Assembly (NCBI GenBank): GCA_910584235.1
Contig: CAJTZD010000014.1
Span: 58,739 to 91,940, forward strand
Origin: an uncultured Acetatifactor sp.
GTDB lineage: Bacteria > Bacillota > Clostridia > Lachnospirales > Lachnospiraceae
Length of the DNA: 33,202 nucleotides
Direction of reading: 5' to 3'
Shown here: positions 9,070 to 16,846 of the stretch, piece after piece
Numbering within the stretch: the first letter of the stretch is position 1
How the letters are laid out: each line of letters opens with the position of its first letter
Notes under the pieces: generated by a model
The model's database searches: none
Seen by the model: only the letters and a program-made list of their open reading frames with translations
Told to the model about the DNA's origin: nothing
Translations under genes and position numbers: made by a program

Positions 9070-10362
9070 ATGAAAATGAAGAAGAAATGGGTACGGATGC
9101 TGGCGCTGTTTGCCGCCATATTGGCTCTGCCTCTGACAGGTCAGGCGGCGGAGGAGCAGGCGGCCAGGGTACTGGATCCGGATCGGAAATGTCTGTTGAC
9201 GATTGAAGTGGGCGAGGGGTTCCAGGCAGCTGCGAGCTTTGATCTGTATAAGGTGGCGGGGCTGGAGGCAACCCAAGGGCATGACGGCTACCGCTATGTA
9301 CCGTCGCAGGATTCCCTGCCGGGAGCGGATGGGGTCATCGCCAGGGCCAATGATCTGCTGCTGTTGGAGGGCGGGGCGACCGCGGAGAACACCATGGAGC
9401 TGGCCAGCGACACGGCCAGGCTGATCCTGGGAGAGACGGCGGCGCAGGGCTTCGTGGAGACAAAGGATGTGCCTTTCGCGGAGGGGCAGGCCCGGGATGT
9501 GACTTTCGCCGATCTGGATACGGGCCTTTATCTGGTGATAGCCAGAGGAAGCGGTCTGGCTGCTCCTGCCGAGTATCTTTCGGAGACCATAAAGACCGAC
9601 GACCCGGAGCATCCGGACAGAAGCTATGTGGCCACTATGGCCTATTCGGACACGGAGGTCTATACATTCCAGGCAATGCTGGTGACGCTGCCGGGGCTGA
9701 CGCCCAATACGGATGCCGCCACCATGGGCGAGAATCCCTGGACATATCCCTGGGTGTATAACGTAAATGTAATACTGCAGGATAAATATGAGAAGACGGA
9801 CAGATACGCTTCCCTGGAGATCGTGAAGAACCTGACGGATTTCAAAGAGGGGGCGGCAGTGACTTTCCTGTTCTCCGTGGAGGCTGTAAGGGACGGAGCG
9901 TCTGTGTACAGCAACATCATTCCGGTGAGCTTTGACGCTGCGGGACAGGGTTCGGCTTTGATAGAGAAGATTCCCGCGGGAGCGGATGTGGTGGTCACGG
10001 AGGTGGATTCCGGTCCGGTGTATCAGCAGACAGGCACGGCCGGCGCTTCGGCCAGACCCAATACGGCGGGGGCGGCAGCCGACGTAAATGCTGCGGCGGG
10101 AACGGACAGTATCACGATTTACGGCATCCCGGCCGGGAATATCCGGATCGGAGACGGGGATCAGGAGACCACGGTCAATGCGGGGAGTACGGTAATCGTA
10201 AGCTTTACAAACGCCTATGACGGCTCTGGCAACGGCGGCGGTTCCGTGGTAAATGCTTTCGACAAAGGAGAGGACGGCGGATGGACGCTGGAGCAGACTT
10301 ATGCCGATGCAAACGGAATCCGGAGGAATATCGTAAACGCAGGCGCTGACGCAGAGAACTGA
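9070..10362 (+). CDS. Pilin-like secreted protein lacking an LPxTG anchor
   Basis: 430 aa from the ATG at 9070, chosen because GGAGGAG sits 7 bases upstream; an ATG 18 bases earlier lies too close to the SD. Signal peptide (KMKKKWVRMLALFAAILALPLTGQA). The N-terminal half resembles a pilin D1 domain (LTIEVGEGFQAAASFDLYKV ... FADLDTGLYLVIA). The second half resembles a Cna/DUF5979-type domain (LEIVKNLTDFKEGAAVTFLF ... IPAGADVVVTEV ... VSFTNAYD). No LPxTG-like motif, hydrophobic helix or basic tail is seen at the C-terminus (ends NAGADAEN). It sits between the class C sortases and the SipW module. It could be a minor pilin added non-canonically or a secreted matrix component; function is not established. 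Confidence 0.8.
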   Translation: MKMKKKWVRMLALFAAILALPLTGQAAEEQAARVLDPDRKCLLTIEVGEGFQAAASFDLYKVAGLEATQGHDGYRYVPSQDSLPGADGVIARANDLLLLEGGATAENTMELASDTARLILGETAAQGFVETKDVPFAEGQARDVTFADLDTGLYLVIARGSGLAAPAEYLSETIKTDDPEHPDRSYVATMAYSDTEVYTFQAMLVTLPGLTPNTDAATMGENPWTYPWVYNVNVILQDKYEKTDRYASLEIVKNLTDFKEGAAVTFLFSVEAVRDGASVYSNIIPVSFDAAGQGSALIEKIPAGADVVVTEVDSGPVYQQTGTAGASARPNTAGAAADVNAAAGTDSITIYGIPAGNIRIGDGDQETTVNAGSTVIVSFTNAYDGSGNGGGSVVNAFDKGEDGGWTLEQTYADANGIRRNIVNAGADAEN

Positions 10363-10376
10363 AAGGGGTGGATGAG

Positions 10377-10919
10377 ATGAGAAAGAAAAAGATAGTTCCG
10401 ATCATAGCGGCTTCTGCCCTTGCAGTATGCATGGTCCTGGCATCCGATGCGGGAAACGCCTGGGCATATTTTACCACCAATACCAATGCCTACGGCGGTC
10501 ATGCCTTAAGCCTGGCGGATGAGGTGACAAATGTGGAGGAGGGCTTTAACTTCGAGGATTGGGTCAAAAATGTCACGGTCACCAACACGGCAGGCGGAGA
10601 CGTATATGTCAGGGCAAGGGTATACAGCGGCTCCCGGTATGCGGAGTATCTTGCCTATGAGGGCGAGGGCTGGGGGACGGCTCAGGCAGACGGATATTTT
10701 TATTATAACAATATAGTCGCGGCGGGAGAGGCGACATCGCCTTTGAAAGTCATGGTAAAGGGCATTCCGGAGAATACGGATGCGGATGAATTTAATATAG
10801 CGGTGGTCTACGAGACCACGCCGGTTCAGTATGACGCTGCCGGTGAGCCTTTCGCGGACTGGGATCTGGCGCTGGAGGAAAAGGGCGCCGGGGAAGCTGA
10901 GAAAGGAGGCAACTCATGA
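10377..10919 (+). CDS. SipW-dependent TasA/BsaA-like matrix protein
   Basis: 180 aa from ATG 10377 (SD AAGGGGTG; an in-frame GTG at 10368 is less likely). The N-terminus RKKKIVPIIAASALAVCMV leads to NAWAYFTTNT, the A-Y-F-T context typical of exported proteins processed by SipW-type signal peptidase (TasA, camelysin, BsaA families). The mature part is a single beta-rich domain, with NVTVTNTAGGDVYVRARVY and later VMVKGIPENTDADEFNIAVV, matching the usual TasA-like pattern. No anchor. In this family the mature proteins form extracellular fibres in biofilm matrix. A dedicated SipW homologue lies 2.7 kb downstream in the same operon. The gene overlaps the next one by 4 bp. Confidence 0.8.
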   Translation: MRKKKIVPIIAASALAVCMVLASDAGNAWAYFTTNTNAYGGHALSLADEVTNVEEGFNFEDWVKNVTVTNTAGGDVYVRARVYSGSRYAEYLAYEGEGWGTAQADGYFYYNNIVAAGEATSPLKVMVKGIPENTDADEFNIAVVYETTPVQYDAAGEPFADWDLALEEKGAGEAEKGGNS

Positions 10920-11722
10920 AGAAGATAAGGAAGATTCTGGCATCTCCCATAGTGACGGTTGCAGCCTTTGCTCTGGCGGTGGGATTGCTTTTGTTCAGCT
11001 CCGTCGGGGGAGCAAGGGCGGCGCTGACGTTCTTCTCGGAGACTTATACCTCTGACATCGAGATGTCGGAGATCGGCGTAGGGCTGGTGGAGAACGGAGC
11101 CTTGACCACGGGGGCGCTTCTGGCAGATATGCTTCCGGAGACGGACGGTGTCAGGGAAGCCCTGAAGCCGGGAAAGCATTACACAGAGGAATTAAAGGTC
11201 CGCAATACAGGCAGCATCGATCAGTATGTGCGGGTGAATATTCACAAGTACTGGATGGAGCCTGCGGCGGACGGAAAAGAGAAAAAGGCACAGGATCTCT
11301 CCCCGGAGCTGATCCAGTTGTGGTTAAACGGCACAAAGCTTGATGGCGCCGACGCCGCAAAGACCGCTTTGGCAGGAAACGGATGGCTCTTTGACGATAC
11401 GGCTTCCACGCCGGAGCGTATGGTTCTGTATTACAGCAGACCCATACAGGCCGCCAGCGAAGAGACCGGGGCGGCGGCAGGAGAGAGCAGCCTGTTCACG
11501 GATCATCTGGCCATTGACGGCGCTGTGGCCAAAGTGACAGAGAAGATGCCCGTGGAGGGGAAGCCAGGCTCTTTCCGGATTACCTATGTGTACAATGATT
11601 ATGAATTCTGTCTGGATGTGAAAGTGGACGCGGTGCAGGACCACAATGCGGAGGATGCCATCCTCAGCGCATGGGGACGCAAGGTCACCGTGGCGGAAGA
11701 CGGCACATTAAGCCTGGATTAA
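10916..11722 (+). CDS. Second SipW-dependent-type (TasA-like) exported protein
   Basis: 268 aa. The signal-peptide region KKIRKILASPIVTVAAFALAVGLLLFSS is followed by GGARAALTFFSETYTSD, again like a SipW substrate. The mature protein has TasA-like strands (KVRNTGSIDQYVRVNIHKYW) and a larger insertion than its neighbour, then EFCLDVKVDAVQDHNAEDAI at the end. The SD GAAAGGAGG is inside the upstream gene and the ATGA overlap couples translation. It probably works with the preceding protein as a minor or accessory fibre component, comparable to the second matrix protein seen beside TasA in other Firmicutes; the exact role is inferred. Confidence 0.75.
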   Translation: MKKIRKILASPIVTVAAFALAVGLLLFSSVGGARAALTFFSETYTSDIEMSEIGVGLVENGALTTGALLADMLPETDGVREALKPGKHYTEELKVRNTGSIDQYVRVNIHKYWMEPAADGKEKKAQDLSPELIQLWLNGTKLDGADAAKTALAGNGWLFDDTASTPERMVLYYSRPIQAASEETGAAAGESSLFTDHLAIDGAVAKVTEKMPVEGKPGSFRITYVYNDYEFCLDVKVDAVQDHNAEDAILSAWGRKVTVAEDGTLSLD

Positions 11723-11735
11723 GGAGGGAGAGACA

Positions 11736-13586
11736 ATGGGAAAGAAGATATTTGCGATAGCGCTTGCCATGATGATGCTCTCTGCGCCTGTAAGGGTTCA
11801 TGCCGAGACGTCAGCGGTGGAGGGAAGTGTGACTTTCACGGAGGAGAACAAGCTGGACAGCAACGGCACCACAGACCTGAACGCGGCGGTGGGGGCCATG
11901 CAGCCGGGCGATGAGATCGTCATCGAGATCAAGGTAAACAATACCAGCGGCCAGGCGGCCAACTATTATATGACCAACGAGGTCATGAACTCCCTGGAGG
12001 ACACCGAGGGAAGTAACGCAAGCGGCGGCGCTTATGAATATATCCTGACTTATACGGCTTCCGACGGAAGCACCACGGACCTGTTCCGCAGCACTGCCAT
12101 CGGCGGAACCGGCGCCACGGTGGACGGCAGGGTGGGCTTAAAGGGCGCTACCAGCGGTCTGGAGGAGTATATTTACCTGGAGACATTGGAGTCCGGAAAG
12201 CAGGGAATCGTCAGGCTTCAGGTGGGCTTAGACGGCGAGACCCAGGGCAACAGCTATCAGGGCACCGCGGCCAATCTGCAGATGAATTTCGCAGTGGACA
12301 CCGATACCACCACCATCCGGAACGTGACCCAGACCGTGACCCGGAACGAGACCGTGGAAGTGGTGGACGATACGAATCCCGGTACGGGCGGGGAGGGCGC
12401 GGACGGAACCGGCGGCCAGAGGAACGGCACTGTGGTGCGCACCAGCGACGATACGAATTTGACGCCTTTCTTCATCGCAGCCGGCATCAGCGGCATCCTG
12501 CTTCTCATCCTTGCCATCTTCGGTATCAAAGAGAGGAAGCGGCAGCGAGGGGCCGGGACGGTTCTCACCCTGTGTCTGGCCCTTGGTCTGTCCATGATAT
12601 CTCCGGCGACGGCAAAGGCTGACTATACCTATACCGTAAGGCTCTACGCGGGAGCCCAGGGCGTTATCAAGAGCACTTCCGTGGTGGAAGCGCCGGGCAG
12701 CGCTTCGGTGGAGATTAAGGACGGCGGCGCTTATCTGGAGATCAGCGGCCTGAATTACGGAGACAGAATCAATTTCAACGCAAATGTGGTGGACGGCACT
12801 GCGGAGACGGTTTCCCTGAAAGCAGACCCGGAGACGGGAGTTTCCAAGTACTATGTACAGGGCGTGCGGGAGAGCGGCGCGGAGATCAACGTAGGCACGG
12901 ACGCGGTGACGGAGGATAAGGATTACGTGGTGTCCTACGGCGTGCGGGGCAGCATGGCGTACTACACGGTTAATTACGTAGACCAGCAGGGGAACACACT
13001 GTTTCCCTCTCAGAGATACTCGGGCAAGGTGGGGGACTTTGCCGTGGTGGCTTACCGGTATGTGGAAGGCTATCAGCCTTACGCTTACAACTTAGGTAAG
13101 ACCCTGACGGAGAACGAGGCGGAGAACGTGTTCAATTTCGTATACACACCGCTTCCGGAAGTGGTCAATACCACTACCCAGACCGTGACCAATACCACTA
13201 CGGTAGTGGTGCCGGGACCGGCGCAGGAAGAGGAGCCGGAAGGGGAAGCTCCCGTTGTGGTAGTGCCCCCCGAAGAGCCTGAGACACCGGTGGAACCCGT
13301 TGTGGAGGACATTCCCGATGAACCGGTACCCGAGGCAGAGCCGGAAGAACCCGAAGATTTCGTGAATCTGGATGAGGAGCCTACGCCTATGGCCCCCGGA
13401 CCTGACGAGGATGGGGACGGTCACGGACTGGATGCCACTATCGAGGATTTCGCAACGCCTCTGGCGGCTTTGCCCGTAGCGGCAAAAGCAGGTATTGCCG
13501 CCTGTATGGTAATGGCTGTAGGCGCGGTGGTATGGTTCCTGATTGCGCACAGAAAGAAAGAGAACAAAGAGGATGATGCAGAGTAG
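11736..13586 (+). CDS. Large surface protein that reads as two membrane-anchored exported proteins fused in one ORF
   Basis: 616 aa, SD AAGGAGGGAG. Half 1: signal peptide (KKIFAIALAMMMLSAPVRVHA), beta-rich domain with IVIEIKVNNTSGQAANYYM, a TQTVTRNET stretch, then a membrane helix (near nt 12465-12520) ending KERKRQRG. Half 2 starts at once with a second signal-like segment (TVLTLCLALGLSMISPATAKA, nt about 12558-12620), then a beta domain, a MucBP-like module (YYTVNYVDQQGNTLFPSQRY), another TQTVTNTTT stretch, a long Pro/Glu/Val stalk and a final helix with RKKENKEDD. No LPxTG is present. No internal in-frame start or stop splits the ORF. Internal cleavage after ATAKA would release two mature proteins. 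It may be the wall-facing anchor or scaffold for the TasA-like fibres (inference). Confidence 0.8.
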   Translation: MGKKIFAIALAMMMLSAPVRVHAETSAVEGSVTFTEENKLDSNGTTDLNAAVGAMQPGDEIVIEIKVNNTSGQAANYYMTNEVMNSLEDTEGSNASGGAYEYILTYTASDGSTTDLFRSTAIGGTGATVDGRVGLKGATSGLEEYIYLETLESGKQGIVRLQVGLDGETQGNSYQGTAANLQMNFAVDTDTTTIRNVTQTVTRNETVEVVDDTNPGTGGEGADGTGGQRNGTVVRTSDDTNLTPFFIAAGISGILLLILAIFGIKERKRQRGAGTVLTLCLALGLSMISPATAKADYTYTVRLYAGAQGVIKSTSVVEAPGSASVEIKDGGAYLEISGLNYGDRINFNANVVDGTAETVSLKADPETGVSKYYVQGVRESGAEINVGTDAVTEDKDYVVSYGVRGSMAYYTVNYVDQQGNTLFPSQRYSGKVGDFAVVAYRYVEGYQPYAYNLGKTLTENEAENVFNFVYTPLPEVVNTTTQTVTNTTTVVVPGPAQEEEPEGEAPVVVVPPEEPETPVEPVVEDIPDEPVPEAEPEEPEDFVNLDEEPTPMAPGPDEDGDGHGLDATIEDFATPLAALPVAAKAGIAACMVMAVGAVVWFLIAHRKKENKEDDAE

Positions 13587-14112
13587 CCGGACATCTGAGG
13601 AACGCGGAACTTGTCGTGGGGGCGGGAAATGGATTCCCGCCCTCTGCACTATATTCGGAACCCTGATGCTGCTGTTGGTGGTGATTTCCTGTCTGCCGGT
13701 GGTATTGGCCCGGGCTGCGGGGAATGAAGTATATAATGTAGTCAGCGGCAGCATGGAACCGGAGATTCCTGTGGGGAGCGCGGTATATGTGGAGTCTGCG
13801 GCGCCAAAGGAGATCGGGGCCGGGGACGTGATCGCTTTTCGAAGCGGCGGTTCTGTGGTGGTGCACCGGGTGGTGGAGAACCGGGCCGGCGAGGGAGAGT
13901 TCGTGACCAAGGGAGACGCCAATGCGGAGGCGGATCTGTATGCCGCGGGATATGAAGATCTGATCGGAAGGGTATCCCGGCATATTCCTTTGCTGGGGTC
14001 TTTCCTGTTTTTGTATACCAGTTCTTCCGGCAAGATATATGCGGCCTGCTTCGCCGGGTGCGGAGCCCTTTTGAATCTGCTGGCCGGACGGCTACGGAGC
14101 CGGGCCGGATGA
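13573..14112 (+). CDS. sipW: SipW-type (ER-type) signal peptidase I
   Basis: Processes the signal peptides of TasA-like proteins at the membrane. 179 aa from ATG 13573 (ATG 13576 is equally possible; a TTG frame start at 13543 is unlikely). N-terminal membrane helix (ALCTIFGTLMLLLVVISCLP); Ser60 nucleophile in VVSGSMEPEIPVGS; His98 in VVVHRVV, in place of the lysine of ordinary bacterial signal peptidase I, which defines the SipW/eukaryotic-like subtype. The GDAN box follows (FVTKGDANAEAD), then LIGRVSRHIP and a C-terminal helix. The gene overlaps the end of the upstream fusion protein by about 14 bp, placing it firmly in the matrix-protein operon. Confidence 0.92.
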   Translation: MMQSSRTSEERGTCRGGGKWIPALCTIFGTLMLLLVVISCLPVVLARAAGNEVYNVVSGSMEPEIPVGSAVYVESAAPKEIGAGDVIAFRSGGSVVVHRVVENRAGEGEFVTKGDANAEADLYAAGYEDLIGRVSRHIPLLGSFLFLYTSSSGKIYAACFAGCGALLNLLAGRLRSRAG

Positions 14113-14175
14113 GGGAACAGGGGAGCTTGGATGTGACACGGATAGCGGACAGAGCCCATATAAGGCGGTGAGACC

Positions 14176-15012
14176 ATGGGAAAATGGATTCGCAGGATCA
14201 TGGCGATCCTGCTGGCAGGGGTATTTACCTTTTCAATCACATATATCGTAACAACGTATTTTCAATATCGGAAAAACGATGATCTTTATAAGGACATGGC
14301 AGACCGGTTCATCGGGGCCGCGCCGGTGGGAGCGGGGGGAGGAAACCGGGAAGAATCCGCCGGGAGCGGAAGCGGGGGGACAGCGGATGCGGCAGGGGAC
14401 ACAGAGAGCCTGACCGCGCCCCTGACCGTGGACTTTGCGGGGCTTCGGGAGATCAACGGGGATATCGTGGGCTGGATCTACTGCGAGGGCACGTCTATCA
14501 ATTATCCGGTGCTCCAGGGAAAGGATAATGACCAGTATCTGCGCCACAGCTATGACGGCTCCTACAATATGGCCGGTTCGATTTTCGTGGAGGAGCTGAA
14601 CAGAGGGGATTTTCAGGATTCCAATACCATCATTTACGGACATCATATGAAGAACGGCTCTATGTTCGCGGCGCTTTCGGAGTGGGAAGAGCAGGCGTTC
14701 TATGAGGAGCACCCTGTCATGTGGCTGCTGACGCCGGACCGGGATTACCGCATTGATCTGTTCAGCGCCTACACCACCTCGGCTTACTCCCACACCTATA
14801 CGGTATTCCAGGGCCCCGGGGAGGATCTGGATCGGTATCTGGCAGGGTGCGCGGAGCAGTCAGGCTTTCAGGCCCGGGTGGATTTGGACGGCCGGGCGCG
14901 GTATGTGGTGCTTTCCACCTGTGCCTATGTGTTCGACAATGCCAGGAACGTACTGCATGGAAAGCTGATACCCGCGGACAGCGCGGGAGGAATTCCGCTG
15001 GAGGGAAAGTGA
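14176..15012 (+). CDS. srtB: Class B sortase
   Basis: 278 aa. N-terminal membrane helix (about residues 8-28), a Gly/Ser/Ala-rich linker, then the sortase B fold: INGDIVGWIYCEGTSINYPV, YGHHMKNGSMF (catalytic His156 or 157), VVLSTCAYVF (Cys249) and NARNVLHGKL (Arg257). Class B enzymes usually anchor or polymerise special substrates with NPxTN-like motifs rather than LPxTG. No such motif is obvious in the nearby proteins, so the substrate is unknown; the TasA-like proteins or the fusion protein are candidates. It lies 63 bp after sipW in the same direction. Together they suggest a second assembly line distinct from the class C pilus. Confidence 0.93.
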   Translation: MGKWIRRIMAILLAGVFTFSITYIVTTYFQYRKNDDLYKDMADRFIGAAPVGAGGGNREESAGSGSGGTADAAGDTESLTAPLTVDFAGLREINGDIVGWIYCEGTSINYPVLQGKDNDQYLRHSYDGSYNMAGSIFVEELNRGDFQDSNTIIYGHHMKNGSMFAALSEWEEQAFYEEHPVMWLLTPDRDYRIDLFSAYTTSAYSHTYTVFQGPGEDLDRYLAGCAEQSGFQARVDLDGRARYVVLSTCAYVFDNARNVLHGKLIPADSAGGIPLEGK

Positions 15013-15062
15013 CAAAGGCCGCTGCCGGCGGAGCCAGAATAGACAGAGAATGGGGAAGCAGA

Positions 15063-16304
15063 ATGGAAAAGAGGGGGAATACGGAGGGAATATGTCTGCA
15101 GGTGCAGATGTTCGGGGGATTTTCGATCAGCTGGGGAGGAAAGCTCATCGCCAGCAACGCGAAATCCAGCGAGTCCCAGTTCAACTATCTGTGTGAGCTT
15201 TTACTGCATCACAGGAAAGAGGGCGTCAGCCGGGATATGGTGGAGCGGGTTCTGTTCGAGGACCGGGACATACAGGATATCCACCACGCCACCCGGAGCG
15301 TGATATACAATGCGAAGAAGAAGTTAAAGGCCGCAGGTCTGCCGGATGTGAACTATATTGAACAGAAGAAAGGGATCTGCTACTGGAATTCCCAGGTGCC
15401 TGTAAGAGAGGATGCGGAGGAATTCGAGCAGCGCTTCCGACAGGCGGAGGCGGAGGAAGATCCGGAGAAAAAGCTGGGGCTGTACCTGGAGGCCTGCCAT
15501 CTCTATACAGGCGAGTTTCTGGCCCAGCAGACGGCTACGGTATGGATCGCCCATGAGGCCAAGCGGTACCGGGCAATGTTCTGCGCCTGCGTGGAGCGGG
15601 CCGCGGCACTGATGCGGGAGAGCCAGGATTTTCTGCAGATGGAGGAGCTGGGGATCTATGCCGCCGCCATCAGTCCTCTTTCGGACTGGGAGACCGTCAC
15701 CATGGAGGCCCTGGTGGCCATGGGGCGGTATGAGGATGCCAGGAGGCTGTATGACGATACCGTTGGGCTTTATTTTCAGGAGCAGGGGCTTAGGCCCTCC
15801 GCCCGGATGATGGAGCTCTTCAACAAGCTGGGGACCCAGATGGAGCATCAGTGCGATGCGCTGGATGACATTCAGAGAAAGCTTTCGGAGGACGCGGAAA
15901 TAGTGCAGGGCGGTTATATGTGCACCTATCCGGTGTTTCAGGGGATCTACCGCATGGTGGAGCGGATGATGGAGCGGGGCGGCCAGTCCGTGTACCTGAT
16001 GCTGTGCATGGTGGTGGACAGCAAAGGGAACCCTATGAAAGAGGGAAGTGTGCTGGAGGAGCTGACCCAGAGACTGGGGGATGCCATTCAGCGTTCCGTG
16101 CGGCACAGCGACTCGGTGTGCAGATACGGCAAGGGCCAGTATCTGGTGCTGCTGGTGAATACCACAAGGGAAAACTGCGGGGTCATCCAACGGCGGATCA
16201 ATTACCATTTTATAATCGGCAGACAGCGCACGGGTGTACAGTATTACGTGAACAGCGTGGTCTGTCTGCCAAACAGGGGAAAGGCAGTTCCCGGACAGGG
16301 ATAA
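15063..16304 (+). CDS. SARP-like transcriptional regulator with BTAD and degenerate GGDEF-like domain
   Basis: 413 aa from ATG 15063 (GGGGAAG just upstream; the frame is open further upstream inside srtB but lacks support). Residues about 12-100 form an OmpR/SARP-type winged helix (VQMFGGFSISWGGKLI ... RSVIYNAKKKLK ... YCYW-like wing GICYWNSQVP). Residues about 105-255 match a bacterial transcriptional activator (BTAD) domain of TPR-like helices (LYTGEFLAQQ ... AMGRYEDARRLYDDTV). The C-terminal part (about 285-405) resembles a GGDEF fold: LMLCMVVDSKG, then RHSDSVCRYGKGQYLVLLVN, where the GG(D/E)EF signature is replaced by GKGQY (356-360). It therefore should not make c-di-GMP and may sense a nucleotide or act as a dimer module. 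Its position at the end of the surface operon suggests it controls it. Confidence 0.82.
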   Translation: MEKRGNTEGICLQVQMFGGFSISWGGKLIASNAKSSESQFNYLCELLLHHRKEGVSRDMVERVLFEDRDIQDIHHATRSVIYNAKKKLKAAGLPDVNYIEQKKGICYWNSQVPVREDAEEFEQRFRQAEAEEDPEKKLGLYLEACHLYTGEFLAQQTATVWIAHEAKRYRAMFCACVERAAALMRESQDFLQMEELGIYAAAISPLSDWETVTMEALVAMGRYEDARRLYDDTVGLYFQEQGLRPSARMMELFNKLGTQMEHQCDALDDIQRKLSEDAEIVQGGYMCTYPVFQGIYRMVERMMERGGQSVYLMLCMVVDSKGNPMKEGSVLEELTQRLGDAIQRSVRHSDSVCRYGKGQYLVLLVNTTRENCGVIQRRINYHFIIGRQRTGVQYYVNSVVCLPNRGKAVPGQG

Positions 16305-16319
16305 AGGTTAGGTTAGGAT

Positions 16320-16811
16320 ATGGAAAAGACGCAGTGGTATATGGGGACGCCCAACGGCGTAGTATTGTGCATAGACTCTGTGGAGAATGAGCATCTGGGA
16401 GGACGGCTCTATCATGGCTATGCAAGGGAGGCTTTGTCGTTCTCCACCATAGATGAGGCGATATTTCATCTGGAGGGGATCTATGACGCCTTAAACTTCC
16501 CCCATCCTACCACCAACAGCCGCACATTTGCGGAGCAGGAGCGGCCCGCGGAAATCAGACAGGAAAGGATGAGGATCATGAAAGACGAAGAACTGTTGAG
16601 CAGACACGGTGATCTGGGGACATTCATCATTCGTGTTCAGCACCGCCAGAACAGCAGCTGGCAGGGACGCATTACCTGGATGGAGAAAAATAAGACCGTG
16701 TATTTCCGCTCTATCTGGGAGATGATCAAGCTGGTGGCAGGGGCCCTGGACACGGTCAGTACCCAGGAGGAAAGCCCTAAGGAGCCGTCCTGGGAGGGGG
16801 ATGCGGAATAG
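16320..16811 (+). CDS. Hypothetical protein following the SARP regulator
   Basis: 163 aa, 15 bp after the regulator, no signal peptide or membrane helix. Unrecognised. The N-terminus (WYMGTPNGVVLCIDSVENEHLGGRLYHGY) suggests a short beta-barrel or PilZ-like start. The C-terminus (GTFIIRVQHRQNSSWQGRITWMEK ... YFRSIWEMIKLVAGAL) has the look of a small beta-sandwich followed by a helix. The NSSWQG-x-ITW pattern and the FRS-x-xEMIKL helix are striking and I believe recur in small clostridial proteins, but I cannot name the family. Tight spacing to the regulator suggests co-transcription and possibly a partner or anti-regulator role (inference). Confidence 0.75.
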   Translation: MEKTQWYMGTPNGVVLCIDSVENEHLGGRLYHGYAREALSFSTIDEAIFHLEGIYDALNFPHPTTNSRTFAEQERPAEIRQERMRIMKDEELLSRHGDLGTFIIRVQHRQNSSWQGRITWMEKNKTVYFRSIWEMIKLVAGALDTVSTQEESPKEPSWEGDAE

Positions 16812-16815
16812 ACGA

Positions 16816-16846
16816 AAAAATGAGGGGCTGTTCGCCCCTCATTTTT
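16816..16846. terminator. Strong bidirectional intrinsic terminator
   Basis: A perfect 13-bp stem (16816-16828 with 16834-16846) around the loop TGTTC: A-run, TGAGGGGC, loop, GCCCCTCA, T-run. It works in both directions and serves the convergent surface operon (+) and the metallopeptidase gene (-), whose stop codon at 16839-16841 lies inside the stem. Confidence 0.92.

Noticed and set aside
13092..14240. 382-aa reverse-strand frame opposite the fusion protein and sipW
   Set aside because: It is an antisense shadow of two well-supported + strand genes, low-complexity, with no motif.
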